Positions 8,587-17,710 of a stretch of DNA of 64,000 bases are shown here, piece after piece (positions within the stretch are counted from its first letter, which is position 1; the number at the start of each line of letters is the position of its first letter). The notes under the pieces were generated by a model. The model was not told the origin of the DNA. It was given only the letters and a program-made list of their open reading frames with translations, and ran no database searches. Where the stretch lies: assembly GCA_947630835.1 (NCBI GenBank), contig CANRIZ010000011.1, positions 1-64,000 on the forward strand, read 5' to 3'. The position numbers and the translations under genes are program-made. The DNA comes from an uncultured Clostridia bacterium. Its GTDB lineage: Bacteria; Bacillota; Clostridia; Oscillospirales; Acutalibacteraceae.

Positions 8587-11500
8587 TTGGTTTACAGAAT
8601 TTTCGTCGAAAAGAAAAAAGAGCTTGCAAATGAAGCCAAGGCGTTGTTAAACGACGCAAAAAATCTGCTTGGGATTAAAAACATAACGGACGTTCGTATC
8701 ATAAACCGTTACGACGCCGAAAACATAACGAAAGAGCTGTTTGATTACACCGTAAAAACCGTTTTTTCGGAGCCTCAGCTCGATATTGCTTCGCCCGAGC
8801 TTGAAGCTCAAAACGCAGAGGTTTTTGCCGTTGAGTATCTCCCGGGTCAGTTTGACCAGAGGGCGGATTCTGCGGCGCAGTGCATACAGATAATTTCGCA
8901 GGGCGACAGACCCATAATCCGCTCCGCCAAGGTCTATGCGCTTTACGGCGATTTAACGCAAGAGGATACGAATGAAATCAAAAAGTACGTTATAAATCCG
9001 GTCGAGGCGAGGGAGGCTTCGCTTGACAGGTTTGAAACGCTTAAAACCGATTACAGCATACCCACCGAGGTCGAAACCCTTGTCGGCTTTAACGGCTACA
9101 GCGACGACGAGCTTGCGGATTTTACGGAAAAATATGCGCTGGCTATGGATAATGACGACATTAAATTTTGCCAAGATTATTTTAAATCCGAACACAGGGA
9201 TCCCACTTTAACGGAAATCCGTATGATAGATACCTACTGGTCGGATCATTGCCGCCATACGACGTTTTTAACAATTATTGACGACGTAAAATTCGAGGAC
9301 GGGCTTTTGCAGAGGGCGTATGAGGATTACCTTGCCGTGCGTAAGGAGCTTGGCAGAACCAAGCCCGTATGCCTTATGGATTTGGCTACGGTTGCGGTTA
9401 AATATCTGAAGGCTCACGGAAAGCTCGATAAGCTTGACGAGTCCGAGGAAATTAACGCCTGCACCGTAAAAATAGAAATTGAGGCGGACGGCGTGAAAGA
9501 GCCGTGGCTGCTTCTGTTTAAGAATGAAACGCACAACCACCCGACCGAAATCGAACCCTTCGGCGGCGCGGCTACCTGCATAGGCGGGGCAATCCGAGAT
9601 CCGCTTTCGGGCAGGAGTTACGTTTACGGCGCAATGCGCGTTACCGGCGCCGCCGACCCGACGGTACCCGTAAGCGACGCCATACCCGGCAAGCTTCCGC
9701 AGAGAAAGCTTGTCACCACCGCCGCGGCGGGGTATTCGTCTTACGGCAATCAGATAGGACTTGCCACGGGCATAGTTGACGAGATATATCATCCCGGTTA
9801 TGCCGCAAAAAGAATGGAAATCGGCGCGGTTATAGCCGCCGCTCCTCAGGAAAACGTCAGGCGCGAGGTTCCCGCTCCCGGCGATACGGTAATACTTTTG
9901 GGCGGCAGAACGGGCCGCGACGGAATAGGCGGCGCAACGGGTTCTTCCAAGGCGCATAACGCTCATTCCGTTGAAAACTGCGGCGCAGAGGTTCAAAAGG
10001 GCAACGCTCCGGAGGAAAGAAAGCTTCAAAGGCTTTTCAGAAATAAGCAAGCGTGCCTTATGATTAAGCGCTGCAACGATTTCGGCGCAGGCGGCGTATC
10101 GGTCGCAATAGGCGAGCTTGCCGACGGTTTGGAAATAGACCTCAACGCCGTACCCAAAAAATATGACGGGCTTGACGGCACGGAGCTTGCAATTTCCGAA
10201 TCACAGGAAAGAATGGCAGTTGTTGTCGAAAAAGAGAACGTCGAGGCGTTTTTAGCTCTTGCTCAAAAGGAAAATCTTGAAGCTACTCCCGTTGCCGTCG
10301 TTAAATCCGAACCCCGCCTTACTATGAATTGGAACGGTAAGAGAATAGTTGATATAAGCAGGGAATTTTTAAATTCCAACGGAGCGCAAAAGCATATTTC
10401 GGTTACTCCCGAAAAGCCGAAAGCCTTTGATAAGAAAATAAGCGGAAGCTTTACAGATAATATTAAGGCTGTGGCCTCCGACCTGAATACTTGCTCAAAG
10501 AGGGGGCTTTCCGAGCGCTTTGATTCCACTATCGGCGCGGGAACGGTTCTTATGCCCTTCGGCGGCAAAAACCAGAGAACGCCCATACAGGCTATGGTTC
10601 AGAAGATAAGCGTTGAGGAAAAACACACGGACGACTGCTCGCTTATGGCTTGGGGCTACAATCCGTTTATTACGGAAAAAAGCCCGTATCACGGCGCATA
10701 CCTTGCGGTTGTTGAATCCGTCTGCAAGCTGATAGCTTCGGGCGCAAGCTTTGAGGACGTTTATCTTACTTTCCAGGAATATTTTGAAAAACCGGGGCGT
10801 GACGGCAAACGCTGGGGCAAACCTCTTGCCGCGCTTCTCGGCGCTTTTGAGGCGCAAAAGGAGCTAAATATAGGCTCAATCGGCGGCAAGGACTCGATGA
10901 GCGGTTCGTTTGAAAAACTCGACGTTCCGCCTACTCTCGTCTCTTTTGCGGTAACTACCGCCAAAACGGACGATATTATTTCCCCCGAATTTAAAAAGGC
11001 GGGAAACAAGCTTGTAATCATAAAGCCCGAATACAACGGCGACGGGCTTCCCGATACGGCTTCGCTTTTAAGCGTGTTTGAAAAGGCGAACGGGCTTATA
11101 AAAAGCGGCAAGGCGGTTTCCTGCTACACTCCGGGACTCGGCGGTATAGCCGAGGCTGTAATTAAAATGTGTATGGGCAACGGCTTCGGCTTCAAATTTA
11201 ACGAAAAGCTGACTCTTAACGATATTTTCTCATATAATTACGCTTCATTCTTATTGGAGGTAAGCGACGCCGACGGGCTTGACGTTGTCGGCGAAATCAC
11301 CGACGTACAGGCTTTTGAATATTCGGGCGAAAGCGTAACGGCGCAAGAAATTAACGGACTTTACGAGGACAGGCTCGAAAAGGTATATTCCTGCAATATT
11401 ACAAAAGAGCCTAAAAAGCTCAAAAACTTCTCCTACGAAGCAAAAGCTTATCCTGCGCCTAAAATAAAATCCGCTAAGCCGAAGGTGCTTATTCCGGCGT

Positions 11501-12273
11501 TCCCCGGCACGAACTGCGAATACGACAGCGCAAAGGCTGTGAGGGACGCGGGTGCGGAACCTGAGATAATAGTTATCAGGAACTTAAATTCATCGGCAAT
11601 TCAGTCAAGCGTGGAGGAATTTGCCGAAAAGCTCAAAACGGCGCAGATGGTGTTTATTCCGGGCGGATTTTCCGGCGGCGACGAGCCTGACGGAAGCGGC
11701 AAATTTATCACGGCGTTTTTCAGAAACGCGGCGGTAAAGGACGGGGTAACGGATTTGCTTGAAAAGCGCGACGGACTTATGTGCGGTATCTGCAACGGCT
11801 TCCAGGCGCTTATTAAGCTCGGGCTTGTGCCTTACGGCAAAATTATCGACGCCGATGAAAACTGTCCCACGCTCACCTTCAATACCATTGCAAGGCATCA
11901 GTCCAAAATTGTAAGAACAAGAATTGCCTCCAACAAATCGCCGTGGCTGTCGCTTACAAACGTCGGCGACGTTTACTCGGTTCCGATTTCGCACGGCGAG
12001 GGCAGGTTCTTGGCGTCGGAGCAGCTTATCGAAAAGCTTGCCGAGAACGGGCAGATTGCCACCCAGTACGTTGACCTTTCCGGCAACGCTACGGACGACG
12101 TTCAGTTTAATCCCAACAACTCCGTGTTCGCCATAGAGGGCGTTACCTCGCCCGACGGCAGAGTGTTCGGAAAAATGGGACACAGCGAGCGTACAGGCTC
12201 GGGACTTTACAAAAACGTACCCGGAAATTACGATATTAAAATGTTCGAGTCCGCAGTTAAATATTTCAAATAA
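8587..12273 (+). CDS. purL: Phosphoribosylformylglycinamidine synthase, single-chain PurL with glutaminase domain
   Basis: 1228 residues, the large single-chain form (synthetase plus fused PurQ-like glutaminase). The synthetase core is marked by [29 protein letters not shown] and the [18 protein letters not shown] block. The C-terminal glutaminase has [11 protein letters not shown], the Cys nucleophile in [11 protein letters not shown] and the His/Glu in SHGEGRF, so its triad is intact. It makes FGAM from FGAR with glutamine nitrogen. The start is TTG at 8587 with AAGGAGGG 9 bases upstream. In contrast to PurF in the same operon, the glutamine-using machinery here is complete. Confidence 0.96.
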   Translation: MVYRIFVEKKKELANEAKALLNDAKNLLGIKNITDVRIINRYDAENITKELFDYTVKTVFSEPQLDIASPELEAQNAEVFAVEYLPGQFDQRADSAAQCIQIISQGDRPIIRSAKVYALYGDLTQEDTNEIKKYVINPVEAREASLDRFETLKTDYSIPTEVETLVGFNGYSDDELADFTEKYALAMDNDDIKFCQDYFKSEHRDPTLTEIRMIDTYWSDHCRHTTFLTIIDDVKFEDGLLQRAYEDYLAVRKELGRTKPVCLMDLATVAVKYLKAHGKLDKLDESEEINACTVKIEIEADGVKEPWLLLFKNETHNHPTEIEPFGGAATCIGGAIRDPLSGRSYVYGAMRVTGAADPTVPVSDAIPGKLPQRKLVTTAAAGYSSYGNQIGLATGIVDEIYHPGYAAKRMEIGAVIAAAPQENVRREVPAPGDTVILLGGRTGRDGIGGATGSSKAHNAHSVENCGAEVQKGNAPEERKLQRLFRNKQACLMIKRCNDFGAGGVSVAIGELADGLEIDLNAVPKKYDGLDGTELAISESQERMAVVVEKENVEAFLALAQKENLEATPVAVVKSEPRLTMNWNGKRIVDISREFLNSNGAQKHISVTPEKPKAFDKKISGSFTDNIKAVASDLNTCSKRGLSERFDSTIGAGTVLMPFGGKNQRTPIQAMVQKISVEEKHTDDCSLMAWGYNPFITEKSPYHGAYLAVVESVCKLIASGASFEDVYLTFQEYFEKPGRDGKRWGKPLAALLGAFEAQKELNIGSIGGKDSMSGSFEKLDVPPTLVSFAVTTAKTDDIISPEFKKAGNKLVIIKPEYNGDGLPDTASLLSVFEKANGLIKSGKAVSCYTPGLGGIAEAVIKMCMGNGFGFKFNEKLTLNDIFSYNYASFLLEVSDADGLDVVGEITDVQAFEYSGESVTAQEINGLYEDRLEKVYSCNITKEPKKLKNFSYEAKAYPAPKIKSAKPKVLIPAFPGTNCEYDSAKAVRDAGAEPEIIVIRNLNSSAIQSSVEEFAEKLKTAQMVFIPGGFSGGDEPDGSGKFITAFFRNAAVKDGVTDLLEKRDGLMCGICNGFQALIKLGLVPYGKIIDADENCPTLTFNTIARHQSKIVRTRIASNKSPWLSLTNVGDVYSVPISHGEGRFLASEQLIEKLAENGQIATQYVDLSGNATDDVQFNPNNSVFAIEGVTSPDGRVFGKMGHSERTGSGLYKNVPGNYDIKMFESAVKYFK

Positions 12274-12287
12274 AGGAGCAAAATATT

Positions 12288-13964
12288 ATGGCATACCTTA
12301 CGGATATTGAGATTGCCCAGCAGTGCAAAATGAAGCATATAACGGAAATTGCAAAGGCAGCTCATGTTGACGAAAAGTACATAGAGCAGTACGGCAATTA
12401 CAAAGCGAAGGTTGACCTTGCCTTGCTTAACGAAAGCAAAAGGGAGGACGGCAAGCTTATACTTGTTACCGCCATTACTCCCACGCCCGCAGGCGAGGGC
12501 AAGACCACCACGACCATAGGTCTTGCCGACGGCTTAAAGAGAATAGGCAAGGACGTAGTCGTCGCTTTAAGAGAACCGTCCCTCGGCCCCGTTTTCGGCG
12601 TAAAGGGCGGCGCGGCGGGCGGCGGCTACGCGCAGGTAGTCCCCATGGAGGATATTAATCTTCATTTCACCGGGGATTTTCACGCCATAGGCGCTGCCAA
12701 CAATCTGCTTGCCGCTATGCTCGACAATCACATTCAGCAGGGCAACAGCCTCGGAATTGACGTAAGAAAAATAACCTGGAAGCGCTGCGTCGATATGAAC
12801 GACCGCCAGCTTCGCTTCATAACCGACGGACTCGGCGGCAGGGTAAACGGAACGCCGAGAGAGGACGGCTTTGACATTACCGTTGCTTCGGAAATTATGG
12901 CGGTTTTCTGCCTTGCGAATTCCATAAAGGATTTAAAGGAAAGGCTTTCGAGAATAATCGTAGGCTATACATATGACGACAAGCCCGTAACCGCAGGCGA
13001 TTTAAAGGCGGTCGGCGCTATGACGGCTCTTTTGAAGGACGCTTTAAAGCCCAATCTCGTTCAGACGCTTGAGGGTACTCCGGCGTTTGTTCACGGCGGA
13101 CCTTTTGCCAATATCGCGCACGGCTGTAACTCGGTAATAGCGACAAAAATGGCTATGAAAATGGGCGATTACGCCGTTACGGAGGCAGGCTTCGGCGCAG
13201 ATTTGGGCGCTGAAAAATTCCTCGATATCAAGTGCCGTATGGCGGGTCTTACGCCCGACGCGGTTGTGGTTGTCGCAACGGTAAGGGCGCTTAAAATGCA
13301 CGGCGGTCTTGATAAAAAAGAGCTTAACACAGAGGATATTAATGCGCTTGAAAAGGGAATACCCAATCTTCTGCGCCACGTTTCAAACATTAAAAACGTG
13401 TATAAGCTTCCGTGCGTTGTAGCGGTAAACAGGTTCCCGACCGACACCGACAGGGAAATAGATTTTATAATCGAAAAATGCCGTGAGCTCGGCGTAAATA
13501 CCGTGCTTTCAACCGTTTGGGCGGATGGCGGCAAAGGCGGCGAGGAGCTTGCAAAAGAGGTTGTACGTCTGTGCCGAGAGGAAAAGGGCGATTTCACTTT
13601 CTCATATGACAGCGATTTGTCAATCGAGGAAAAAATCGAAGCCGTCGTTAAAAAGATTTACGGCGGCGACGGAATTACCGTTATGCCAAACGCCAAAAAG
13701 CAGATAGCTCAGCTTGAGTCGCTCGGCTTCGGCAAATGCCCGGTATGTATCGCAAAAACGCAGTACAGCTTCTCCGACGACCCGACTAAGCTCGGCGCGC
13801 CCGAACATTTCACGGTAACGGTTAAGAATGTTAAAATTTCCGCAGGCGCCGGGTTTATAGTCGTGCTTACAGGCGATATTATGACTATGCCGGGGCTTCC
13901 GAAATCGCCTGCCGCCGAAAGAATTGACGTTGACGAAAGCGGCAAAATTTCCGGTTTGTTTTAA
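12288..13964 (+). CDS. fhs: Formate-tetrahydrofolate ligase (FTHFS)
   Basis: 558 residues, full family length. The P-loop [37 protein letters not shown] and the formate/folate region [13 protein letters not shown] are present. It makes 10-formyl-THF from formate, ATP and THF. It is the last gene of the ZTP-controlled operon, 14 bases after purL. The product is the co-substrate of PurN and the AICAR transformylase encoded upstream, and formate could enter through the operon's own FNT channel. Confidence 0.97.
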   Translation: MAYLTDIEIAQQCKMKHITEIAKAAHVDEKYIEQYGNYKAKVDLALLNESKREDGKLILVTAITPTPAGEGKTTTTIGLADGLKRIGKDVVVALREPSLGPVFGVKGGAAGGGYAQVVPMEDINLHFTGDFHAIGAANNLLAAMLDNHIQQGNSLGIDVRKITWKRCVDMNDRQLRFITDGLGGRVNGTPREDGFDITVASEIMAVFCLANSIKDLKERLSRIIVGYTYDDKPVTAGDLKAVGAMTALLKDALKPNLVQTLEGTPAFVHGGPFANIAHGCNSVIATKMAMKMGDYAVTEAGFGADLGAEKFLDIKCRMAGLTPDAVVVVATVRALKMHGGLDKKELNTEDINALEKGIPNLLRHVSNIKNVYKLPCVVAVNRFPTDTDREIDFIIEKCRELGVNTVLSTVWADGGKGGEELAKEVVRLCREEKGDFTFSYDSDLSIEEKIEAVVKKIYGGDGITVMPNAKKQIAQLESLGFGKCPVCIAKTQYSFSDDPTKLGAPEHFTVTVKNVKISAGAGFIVVLTGDIMTMPGLPKSPAAERIDVDESGKISGLF

Positions 13965-13982
13965 TTAATTTTTTCAATCTTC

Positions 13983-14013
13983 TTAACATATCATTAATTA
14001 AACGGTATAGAAT
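13983..14013 (+). promoter_or_regulatory. Possible promoter for the cation exchanger
   Basis: TTAACA (13983-13988) and TAGAAT (14008-14013), with a slightly long 19-base spacer. Three GTTAATA copies start at 14037, 14048 and 14062 downstream. No clear terminator is visible after fhs, so read-through from the purine operon is possible. Confidence 0.35.
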
Positions 14014-14092
14014 ATGTCTGCGCCGTTTGACTAAAAGTTAATAATATGTTAATATTTTAAAGTTAATAATTTCAAAACACGGAGGATGTTTA

Positions 14093-15115
14093 ATGAACAT
14101 ATCGCAGACTGTAGCTTCGCTTCTTTCAATCTCCGGCGAGAATATGATATATGTAATTATTATGTTCGTTCTCGGCCTTTTCTTTATAGTCAAGGGCGGC
14201 GACATCTTTGTTGACGCCGCAACCTGGATAGCCGAGGCAACCGGAATTCCCAAATTTATTATAGGCGCAACCGTTGTAAGCTTCGCTACAACATTGCCGG
14301 AGCTTATCGTTTCCGCAATTGCCGCCTCCAAAGGGCAAAACGATATGGCGATAGGCAACGCCGTAGGCTCCGTTACCGCAAACGTAGGGTTGATTATGAG
14401 TATTTCCATACTGTGTATGCCCGCTTTTGTCAAGCGAAAAGAGGTTGCGTTTAAGGGTATGCTGATGATAGCCGCCGTCGTTGCGCTCAGCATACTTACG
14501 AACAATTTAAGCCTTTCCGTTGTCGAGAGCATTGTGCTTATAGCGATATTCGCAGTATTTATGATAGAGAATATCATTACGGGCAAGGCGTCCATAATTG
14601 ACGAGGACGGCGACGGAAAGCCCGACGTAAACGGCAAGGCGCTTTTAAAAAACGTCATTAAGTTTATAATAGGCGCGGCGGGAATCGTTGTCGGGGCGGA
14701 TTTGCTCGTTGACGACGGCACCGTTATAGCAAGGCATTTGGGCGTTTCGGAGGCGATTATCGGCGTAACGATTATTGCGGTCGGCACCTCTCTGCCGGAG
14801 CTTGTAACTACCATAACAGCTATAATAAAAAAGCAGTCGGAGCTTTCAATCGGCAATATCATAGGCGCAAATATAATCGACCTTACGCTTATTTTACCCA
14901 TATGCGCCTTTATCTCAAACGGCTCTCTGCCCGTAGGCAAGCAGTCGGCTTATCTTGACGTAATAATCTGCCTTTTGGTAATTTTAATTGCGATTATCCC
15001 GACGATTATTTTCAAAAAATTAAGCCGCTGGCAGGGCGCGCTTATGGTTTGCATTTATATAGGCTACGTTGCCGTTCTTGTAACAAACTCCTCTATGGGT
15101 TATCTTCCGTTTTAA
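14093..15115 (+). CDS. Calcium/sodium antiporter, CaCA family
   Basis: 340 residues with about ten hydrophobic helices arranged as two homologous halves. Each half holds the alpha-repeat signature of K+-independent YrbG-type exchangers: GATVVSFATTLPELIVS with GNAVGSVTANVGL in the first, and GVTIIAVGTSLPELVTT with GNIIGANIIDLTL in the second. The conserved Glu and Asn/Asp residues that bind the cation are present. A charged cytoplasmic loop, DEDGDGKPDVNGK near residue 180, separates the halves. It exchanges Ca2+ for Na+ or H+ across the cell membrane; the specific ion pair is inferred from the family. It is monocistronic, with AGGAGG-like GGAGGA before the ATG and a terminator after the stop. 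Confidence 0.9.
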   Translation: MNISQTVASLLSISGENMIYVIIMFVLGLFFIVKGGDIFVDAATWIAEATGIPKFIIGATVVSFATTLPELIVSAIAASKGQNDMAIGNAVGSVTANVGLIMSISILCMPAFVKRKEVAFKGMLMIAAVVALSILTNNLSLSVVESIVLIAIFAVFMIENIITGKASIIDEDGDGKPDVNGKALLKNVIKFIIGAAGIVVGADLLVDDGTVIARHLGVSEAIIGVTIIAVGTSLPELVTTITAIIKKQSELSIGNIIGANIIDLTLILPICAFISNGSLPVGKQSAYLDVIICLLVILIAIIPTIIFKKLSRWQGALMVCIYIGYVAVLVTNSSMGYLPF

Positions 15116-15138
15116 ATAATATTTTTCCTGATAATATT

Positions 15139-15174
15139 AACCGCCGAGGTCTTAAAAGGCTTCGACGGTTTTTT
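15139..15174 (+). terminator. Intrinsic terminator after the cation exchanger
   Basis: A 13-base stem (15139-15151 with 15158-15170, one mismatch and two G-U pairs), followed by TTTTTT. Confidence 0.8.
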
Positions 15175-15224
15175 ATCGTATTAACAAAAAAGTTACAAAA
15201 TTTTAAGAGTTGAGAAATAGCATA

Positions 15225-15255
15225 TTAACAAAAATATCGCCCTGTCTGTTATAAT
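15225..15255 (+). promoter_or_regulatory. Promoter of the amidase gene
   Basis: TTAACA (15225-15230) and a consensus TATAAT (15250-15255); the 19-base spacer is on the long side. Confidence 0.5.
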
Positions 15256-15297
15256 TTTATTAAAACATAAATACTTTTATTAGGAGGTAATCCTAAA

Positions 15298-16059
15298 GTG
15301 AGAAAAAAGTTTAACAGACATTTAAAATATAACGGAAAAAACAATAAAAAGGCGTCAAACAAGACTTATTTGCTTTTGGCAGTAATTGCGGCGGGCGGCA
15401 TATTGGGCGTTTATTTCATATTAAGCGGCTTTCCGAACGACGGCAATATATTAAAAAAAGAAACAGTAGTTTGTATAGACGCAGGGCATGGCGGCAAGGA
15501 TATGGGCGCTTCCCTCGGCGACAGATTGGAAAAGGACGACAATTTAAAGCTTGCCAAGCTTGTTCAAACTCAGCTTGAATCAAGCGGAATAAAAACCGTG
15601 ATGACACGGGAGGACGACAGCTACATAAGCCTTGACGACAGGTGCAAAAAGGCTAACAGGAGCAGGGCGGATCTCTTTGTTGCGCTTCACAGGAACAGCG
15701 CCGAAAGCGGAAGCGGCGTTGAAATTTGGGTAAACAGCGAACCCTCCAAAACGGACAACGCCCTCGCCGAAAACATTTTACAAGGCGTCGACAAGGTCGG
15801 AATTTCGCAAAACAGGGGCGTTAAATCGGGCTATATAAGCGGCAAGGACAAGGATTATTATGTAAACAAAAACACAAAAATGCCGAGCTGTCTTGTCGAA
15901 ATGGGCTTTATCACAAGCAAAAGCGACAACGAGCTTTTTGATAAAAATATTGAAGAATACGCCAAAGCTATAGCGCAGGCAATTTGCGATACGGCAAAAA
16001 AGCTTGCAATAAAAATCAAGCTCCCCGTTAATGTGGGAAGCTTGATTTTTATATTATAA
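15298..16059 (+). CDS. Membrane-anchored N-acetylmuramoyl-L-alanine amidase (Amidase_3)
   Basis: 253 residues. A basic N-terminus precedes one membrane helix at about residues 22-42, an uncleaved anchor or signal. The amidase domain has VCIDAGHGGKD (zinc His), the second zinc region LFVALHRNSA and the catalytic Glu in SCLVEMGFI. It cleaves the amide between muramic acid and the stem peptide. The GTG start at 15298 follows TAGGAGG by 9 bases. The last residues (IKIKLPVNVGSLIFIL) are encoded by the terminator hairpin itself. An amidase can be a phage lysin, but this one has a membrane anchor and its own promoter, so I read it as a host cell-wall enzyme. Confidence 0.92.
   Translation: MRKKFNRHLKYNGKNNKKASNKTYLLLAVIAAGGILGVYFILSGFPNDGNILKKETVVCIDAGHGGKDMGASLGDRLEKDDNLKLAKLVQTQLESSGIKTVMTREDDSYISLDDRCKKANRSRADLFVALHRNSAESGSGVEIWVNSEPSKTDNALAENILQGVDKVGISQNRGVKSGYISGKDKDYYVNKNTKMPSCLVEMGFITSKSDNELFDKNIEEYAKAIAQAICDTAKKLAIKIKLPVNVGSLIFIL
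16011..16054 (+). terminator. Intrinsic terminator overlapping the amidase 3' end
   Basis: AAAAATCAAG plus CTCCC (16011-16025) pairs with GGGAAGCTTGATTTTT (16035-16050). A/T tails on both sides mean it can also serve the convergent minus-strand gene. The amidase stop codon (16057-16059) lies beyond it. Confidence 0.85.
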
Positions 16060-16077
16060 CGGGCTCAATTTTAATTT

Positions 16078-16737
16078 TTACTCCGCAAGCTTTTGCATAA
16101 AATCCTTTAAATCGAGAAAGGCGTTTGCAATTTCATTTTCAAGGGCGCGGGAAAATATATTATCGTTAATTGCCCTTACTTTTGAAACGGAAAATGACTT
16201 CATATTAAGAAGCTGCTTTGCGCTGCAAGGCTCAATATCGGGAAAACGGTCTTTTTTATAGCCTGCTCCGCAAATTTCAAAACCGTTTGACTTCAAATCG
16301 TCAACAAGCGACGAAAACAGCTTTGTATTTGCGCTGATTTTTTCTTTAAGCTTATTAACGCCGCCCGTGCTCGCTTTGTAAATCCTCAATCCGTAACCGT
16401 AAGCCTCGCAGCCCATATCAAAATACAGCCCGAGCATATCGCTTGATTTGTTTGCCTGACGAAAGCGCAGATACATGTACTCCTTTAATGGCGCAGTCGG
16501 CGAAAATCGCCTGTCGGTATAGGGCGAAGATACGCACCTTACGGGCTTAGTTTCAAAGTCCATATCAAATTGACCTATAATCTCAAGTAAATCAAGGTAC
16601 AGAAGATTTAGGGGCAGGGAAATGTACTTTTTGTAGTCTGCGGCGTTTTTTTGCTGATTTTCCAATGTGTTTGAAAAGCGCAGGGCAAAGAGAAAATCCA
16701 CAGCCCTTTTGTCAAAGCCTTTAAAATTACCTTCCAT
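16078..16737 (-). CDS. DUF2461 family protein
   Basis: 219 residues. The DUF2461 (TIGR02453) pattern is visible: an N-terminal FKGFDKRAVDFLFALRFSNT block, PLNLLYLDLLEIIG, FDMDFETKP, then the CVSSPYTDRRFSP block corresponding to the RxYRDxRFSxDK signature, followed by a Gly-rich GYGLRIYKA stretch. The family is widespread, soluble and of unknown biochemical role. It is monocistronic on the minus strand with its own promoter, convergent with the amidase gene and sharing its bidirectional terminator. No partner gene is suggested by context. Confidence 0.8.
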   Translation of the reverse strand: MEGNFKGFDKRAVDFLFALRFSNTLENQQKNAADYKKYISLPLNLLYLDLLEIIGQFDMDFETKPVRCVSSPYTDRRFSPTAPLKEYMYLRFRQANKSSDMLGLYFDMGCEAYGYGLRIYKASTGGVNKLKEKISANTKLFSSLVDDLKSNGFEICGAGYKKDRFPDIEPCSAKQLLNMKSFSVSKVRAINDNIFSRALENEIANAFLDLKDFMQKLAE

Positions 16738-16787
16738 AATTGTTTCTCCGTTGTTTTCGTTATAATCGGTCTTTATTGCGTACTTTT

Positions 16788-16817
16788 ATTATACAACCTT
16801 CCGGCCATCATTTTCAA
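16788..16817 (-). promoter_or_regulatory. Promoter of the DUF2461 gene
   Basis: On the minus strand TTGAAA (16812-16817) and TATAAT (16788-16793) are 18 bases apart. Confidence 0.6.
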
Positions 16818-16855
16818 CTCTTCACTATTGCATTTTGGTGACCCGGACGAGAATT

Positions 16856-17070
16856 ACAGGCTTGCGCCTGAGTATTGCTGCGCAATTATCAAATTATATG
16901 TCCCTTTTGCTCGTACCTCGCAAAAGATGGACGATGAGTTCAATTCTCTTGTTAATTTTTATAAATTTGTTCGCACCACGACTTTTCACGTATACTTTTA
17001 CCTATTACTTGCAAATAAATATCCCCCGGCTATGCCGAGGGATATTTATTTGGTGACCCGGACGAGAATT
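16856..17070. repeat. Tandem 215-bp repeat, copy 1, ending in a tRNA-Glu 3'-end copy
   Basis: Nearly identical to 17071-17285; differences are seen only in the first few bases. It ends with about 20 bases of tRNA-Glu 3' end including CCA (on + TGGTGACCCGGACGAGAATT), and the same 20-mer also stands just before it at 16836-16855. Each unit holds a small GCAGGC/GCCTG hairpin, an inverted T-arm-like GAGTTCAATTCTC (16936-16948) and a strong palindrome at 17013-17051. Confidence 0.9.
17013..17051 (-). terminator. Palindromic hairpin of repeat copy 1
   Basis: AAATAAATATCCC and GGGATATTTATTT flank a GGC/GCC core, a long palindrome of terminator type. It is the downstream duplicate of the tRNA terminator at 17228-17266. 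Confidence 0.7.
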
Positions 17071-17285
17071 GCAGGCTTACGCCTGTGTATTGCTGCGCAA
17101 TTATCAAATTATATGTCCCTTTTGCTCGTACCTCGCAAAAGATGGACGATGAGTTCAATTCTCTTGTTAATTTTTATAAATTTGTTCGCACCACGACTTT
17201 TCACGTATACTTTTACCTATTACTTGCAAATAAATATCCCCCGGCTATGCCGAGGGATATTTATTTGGTGACCCGGACGAGAATT
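17071..17285. repeat. Tandem 215-bp repeat, copy 2, fused to the intact tRNA-Glu
   Basis: Second copy at an exact 215-bp offset. Its final 20 bases (17266-17285) are the genuine 3' end of the intact tRNA-Glu gene. Short reading frames across both copies are not credible genes. Confidence 0.9.
17228..17266 (-). terminator. Terminator of the tRNA-Met/tRNA-Glu transcript
   Basis: The same palindrome as in copy 1, starting directly after the encoded CCA of tRNA-Glu on the minus strand and ending in an AT-rich run. Its position is right for the tRNA operon terminator. Confidence 0.8.
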
Positions 17286-17340
17286 GAACTCGTGTTACCG
17301 CCGTGAAAGGGCGGTGTCTTAACCGCTTGACCACCGGGCC
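17266..17340 (-). tRNA. tRNA-Glu (anticodon UUC)
   Basis: 75 bases on the minus strand including an encoded CCA. Acceptor stem GGCCCGG/CCGGGTC, anticodon stem with loop containing TTC, and T arm ACGAG-TTCAATT-CTCGT all fold. It is cotranscribed after tRNA-Met. The last 20 bases are duplicated twice downstream in the 215-bp repeats. Confidence 0.97.
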
Positions 17341-17344
17341 GTAT

Positions 17345-17421
17345 TGGTAGCGGCAGTGGGACTTGAACCTACGACCTTCCGGGTATGAACCGGACGCTCT
17401 AGCCAGCTAAGCTATGCCGCC
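17345..17421 (-). tRNA. tRNA-Met (anticodon CAU)
   Basis: 77 bases on the minus strand with an encoded CCA. Acceptor GGCGGCA/TGCCGCT, anticodon stem TCCGG/CCGGA with CAT in the loop, and T arm GTAGG/CCCAC region. Whether it is an elongator Met or a lysidine-modified Ile2 tRNA cannot be decided by eye; the acceptor stem argues against initiator. It lies 4 bases upstream of tRNA-Glu. Confidence 0.92.
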
Positions 17422-17458
17422 ATTTGTTTTTTGCCGAGCCTTTGTTTTCGGCTTGATT

Positions 17459-17487
17459 ATTATAATATATAAAACTTGTATTGTCAA
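17459..17487 (-). promoter_or_regulatory. Promoter of the tRNA-Met/tRNA-Glu operon
   Basis: Consensus TTGACA (17482-17487) and TATAAT (17459-17464) on the minus strand with exactly 17 bases between. Confidence 0.9.
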
Positions 17488-17563
17488 TAGTTTTTTTGCG
17501 CCGTTTTGCAAATGTTTGTCGGGATTTCCCGGCTTTTTTATTGCCGAATTAAATTAAAAAAAT

Positions 17564-17686
17564 TTGCTTTTTCTTACCCTTACGGGCTTATTGCAAAGCT
17601 TTGAAGAATTAATTTCATTTTGGAGCGTAACACAAAACGCGGACAAATCGCCCTGCTTGGACGTTTATATGAAAGGGCTTTTTTAA
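17564..17686 (+). other. Possible 40-codon reading frame ahead of terS
   Basis: An open frame from TTG at 17564 to TAA at 17684-17686 reads ...SFEELISFWSVTQNAD then KSPCLDVYMKGLF, which looks protein-like. There is no ribosome binding site for any start. It ends just before the terS Shine-Dalgarno. It may be the tail of a lost gene at the edge of the phage cassette, or chance. Confidence 0.2.
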
Positions 17687-17710
17687 AACGGCGAAAGGAG
17701 TTATTTGATT

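Noticed and set aside
9268-10050. 260-codon minus-strand frame inside purL
   Set aside because: Shadow of a strongly conserved enzyme; no ribosome site and no recognisable domain.
14038-14940. 300-codon minus-strand frame under the cation exchanger gene
   Set aside because: Exact antisense of a clear CaCA exchanger with no start signal; its Ser/Thr/Ile-rich composition mirrors codons of membrane helices on the other strand.
15298-16059. Amidase as the endolysin of the nearby phage cassette
   Set aside because: It has a membrane anchor, its own promoter and terminator, and is separated from the cassette by a convergent gene and two tRNAs; no holin is present.
16836-17285. Possible CRISPR-like array
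   Set aside because: Only two units, each of 215 bp and nearly identical throughout; no short repeats with unique spacers and no cas genes in the window.
16828-17306. Open frames of 73-147 codons across the tRNA-Glu repeats
   Set aside because: They exist only because the repeat and its palindromes happen to be stop-free; no ribosome site, sequence duplicated with the repeat and running into tRNA.
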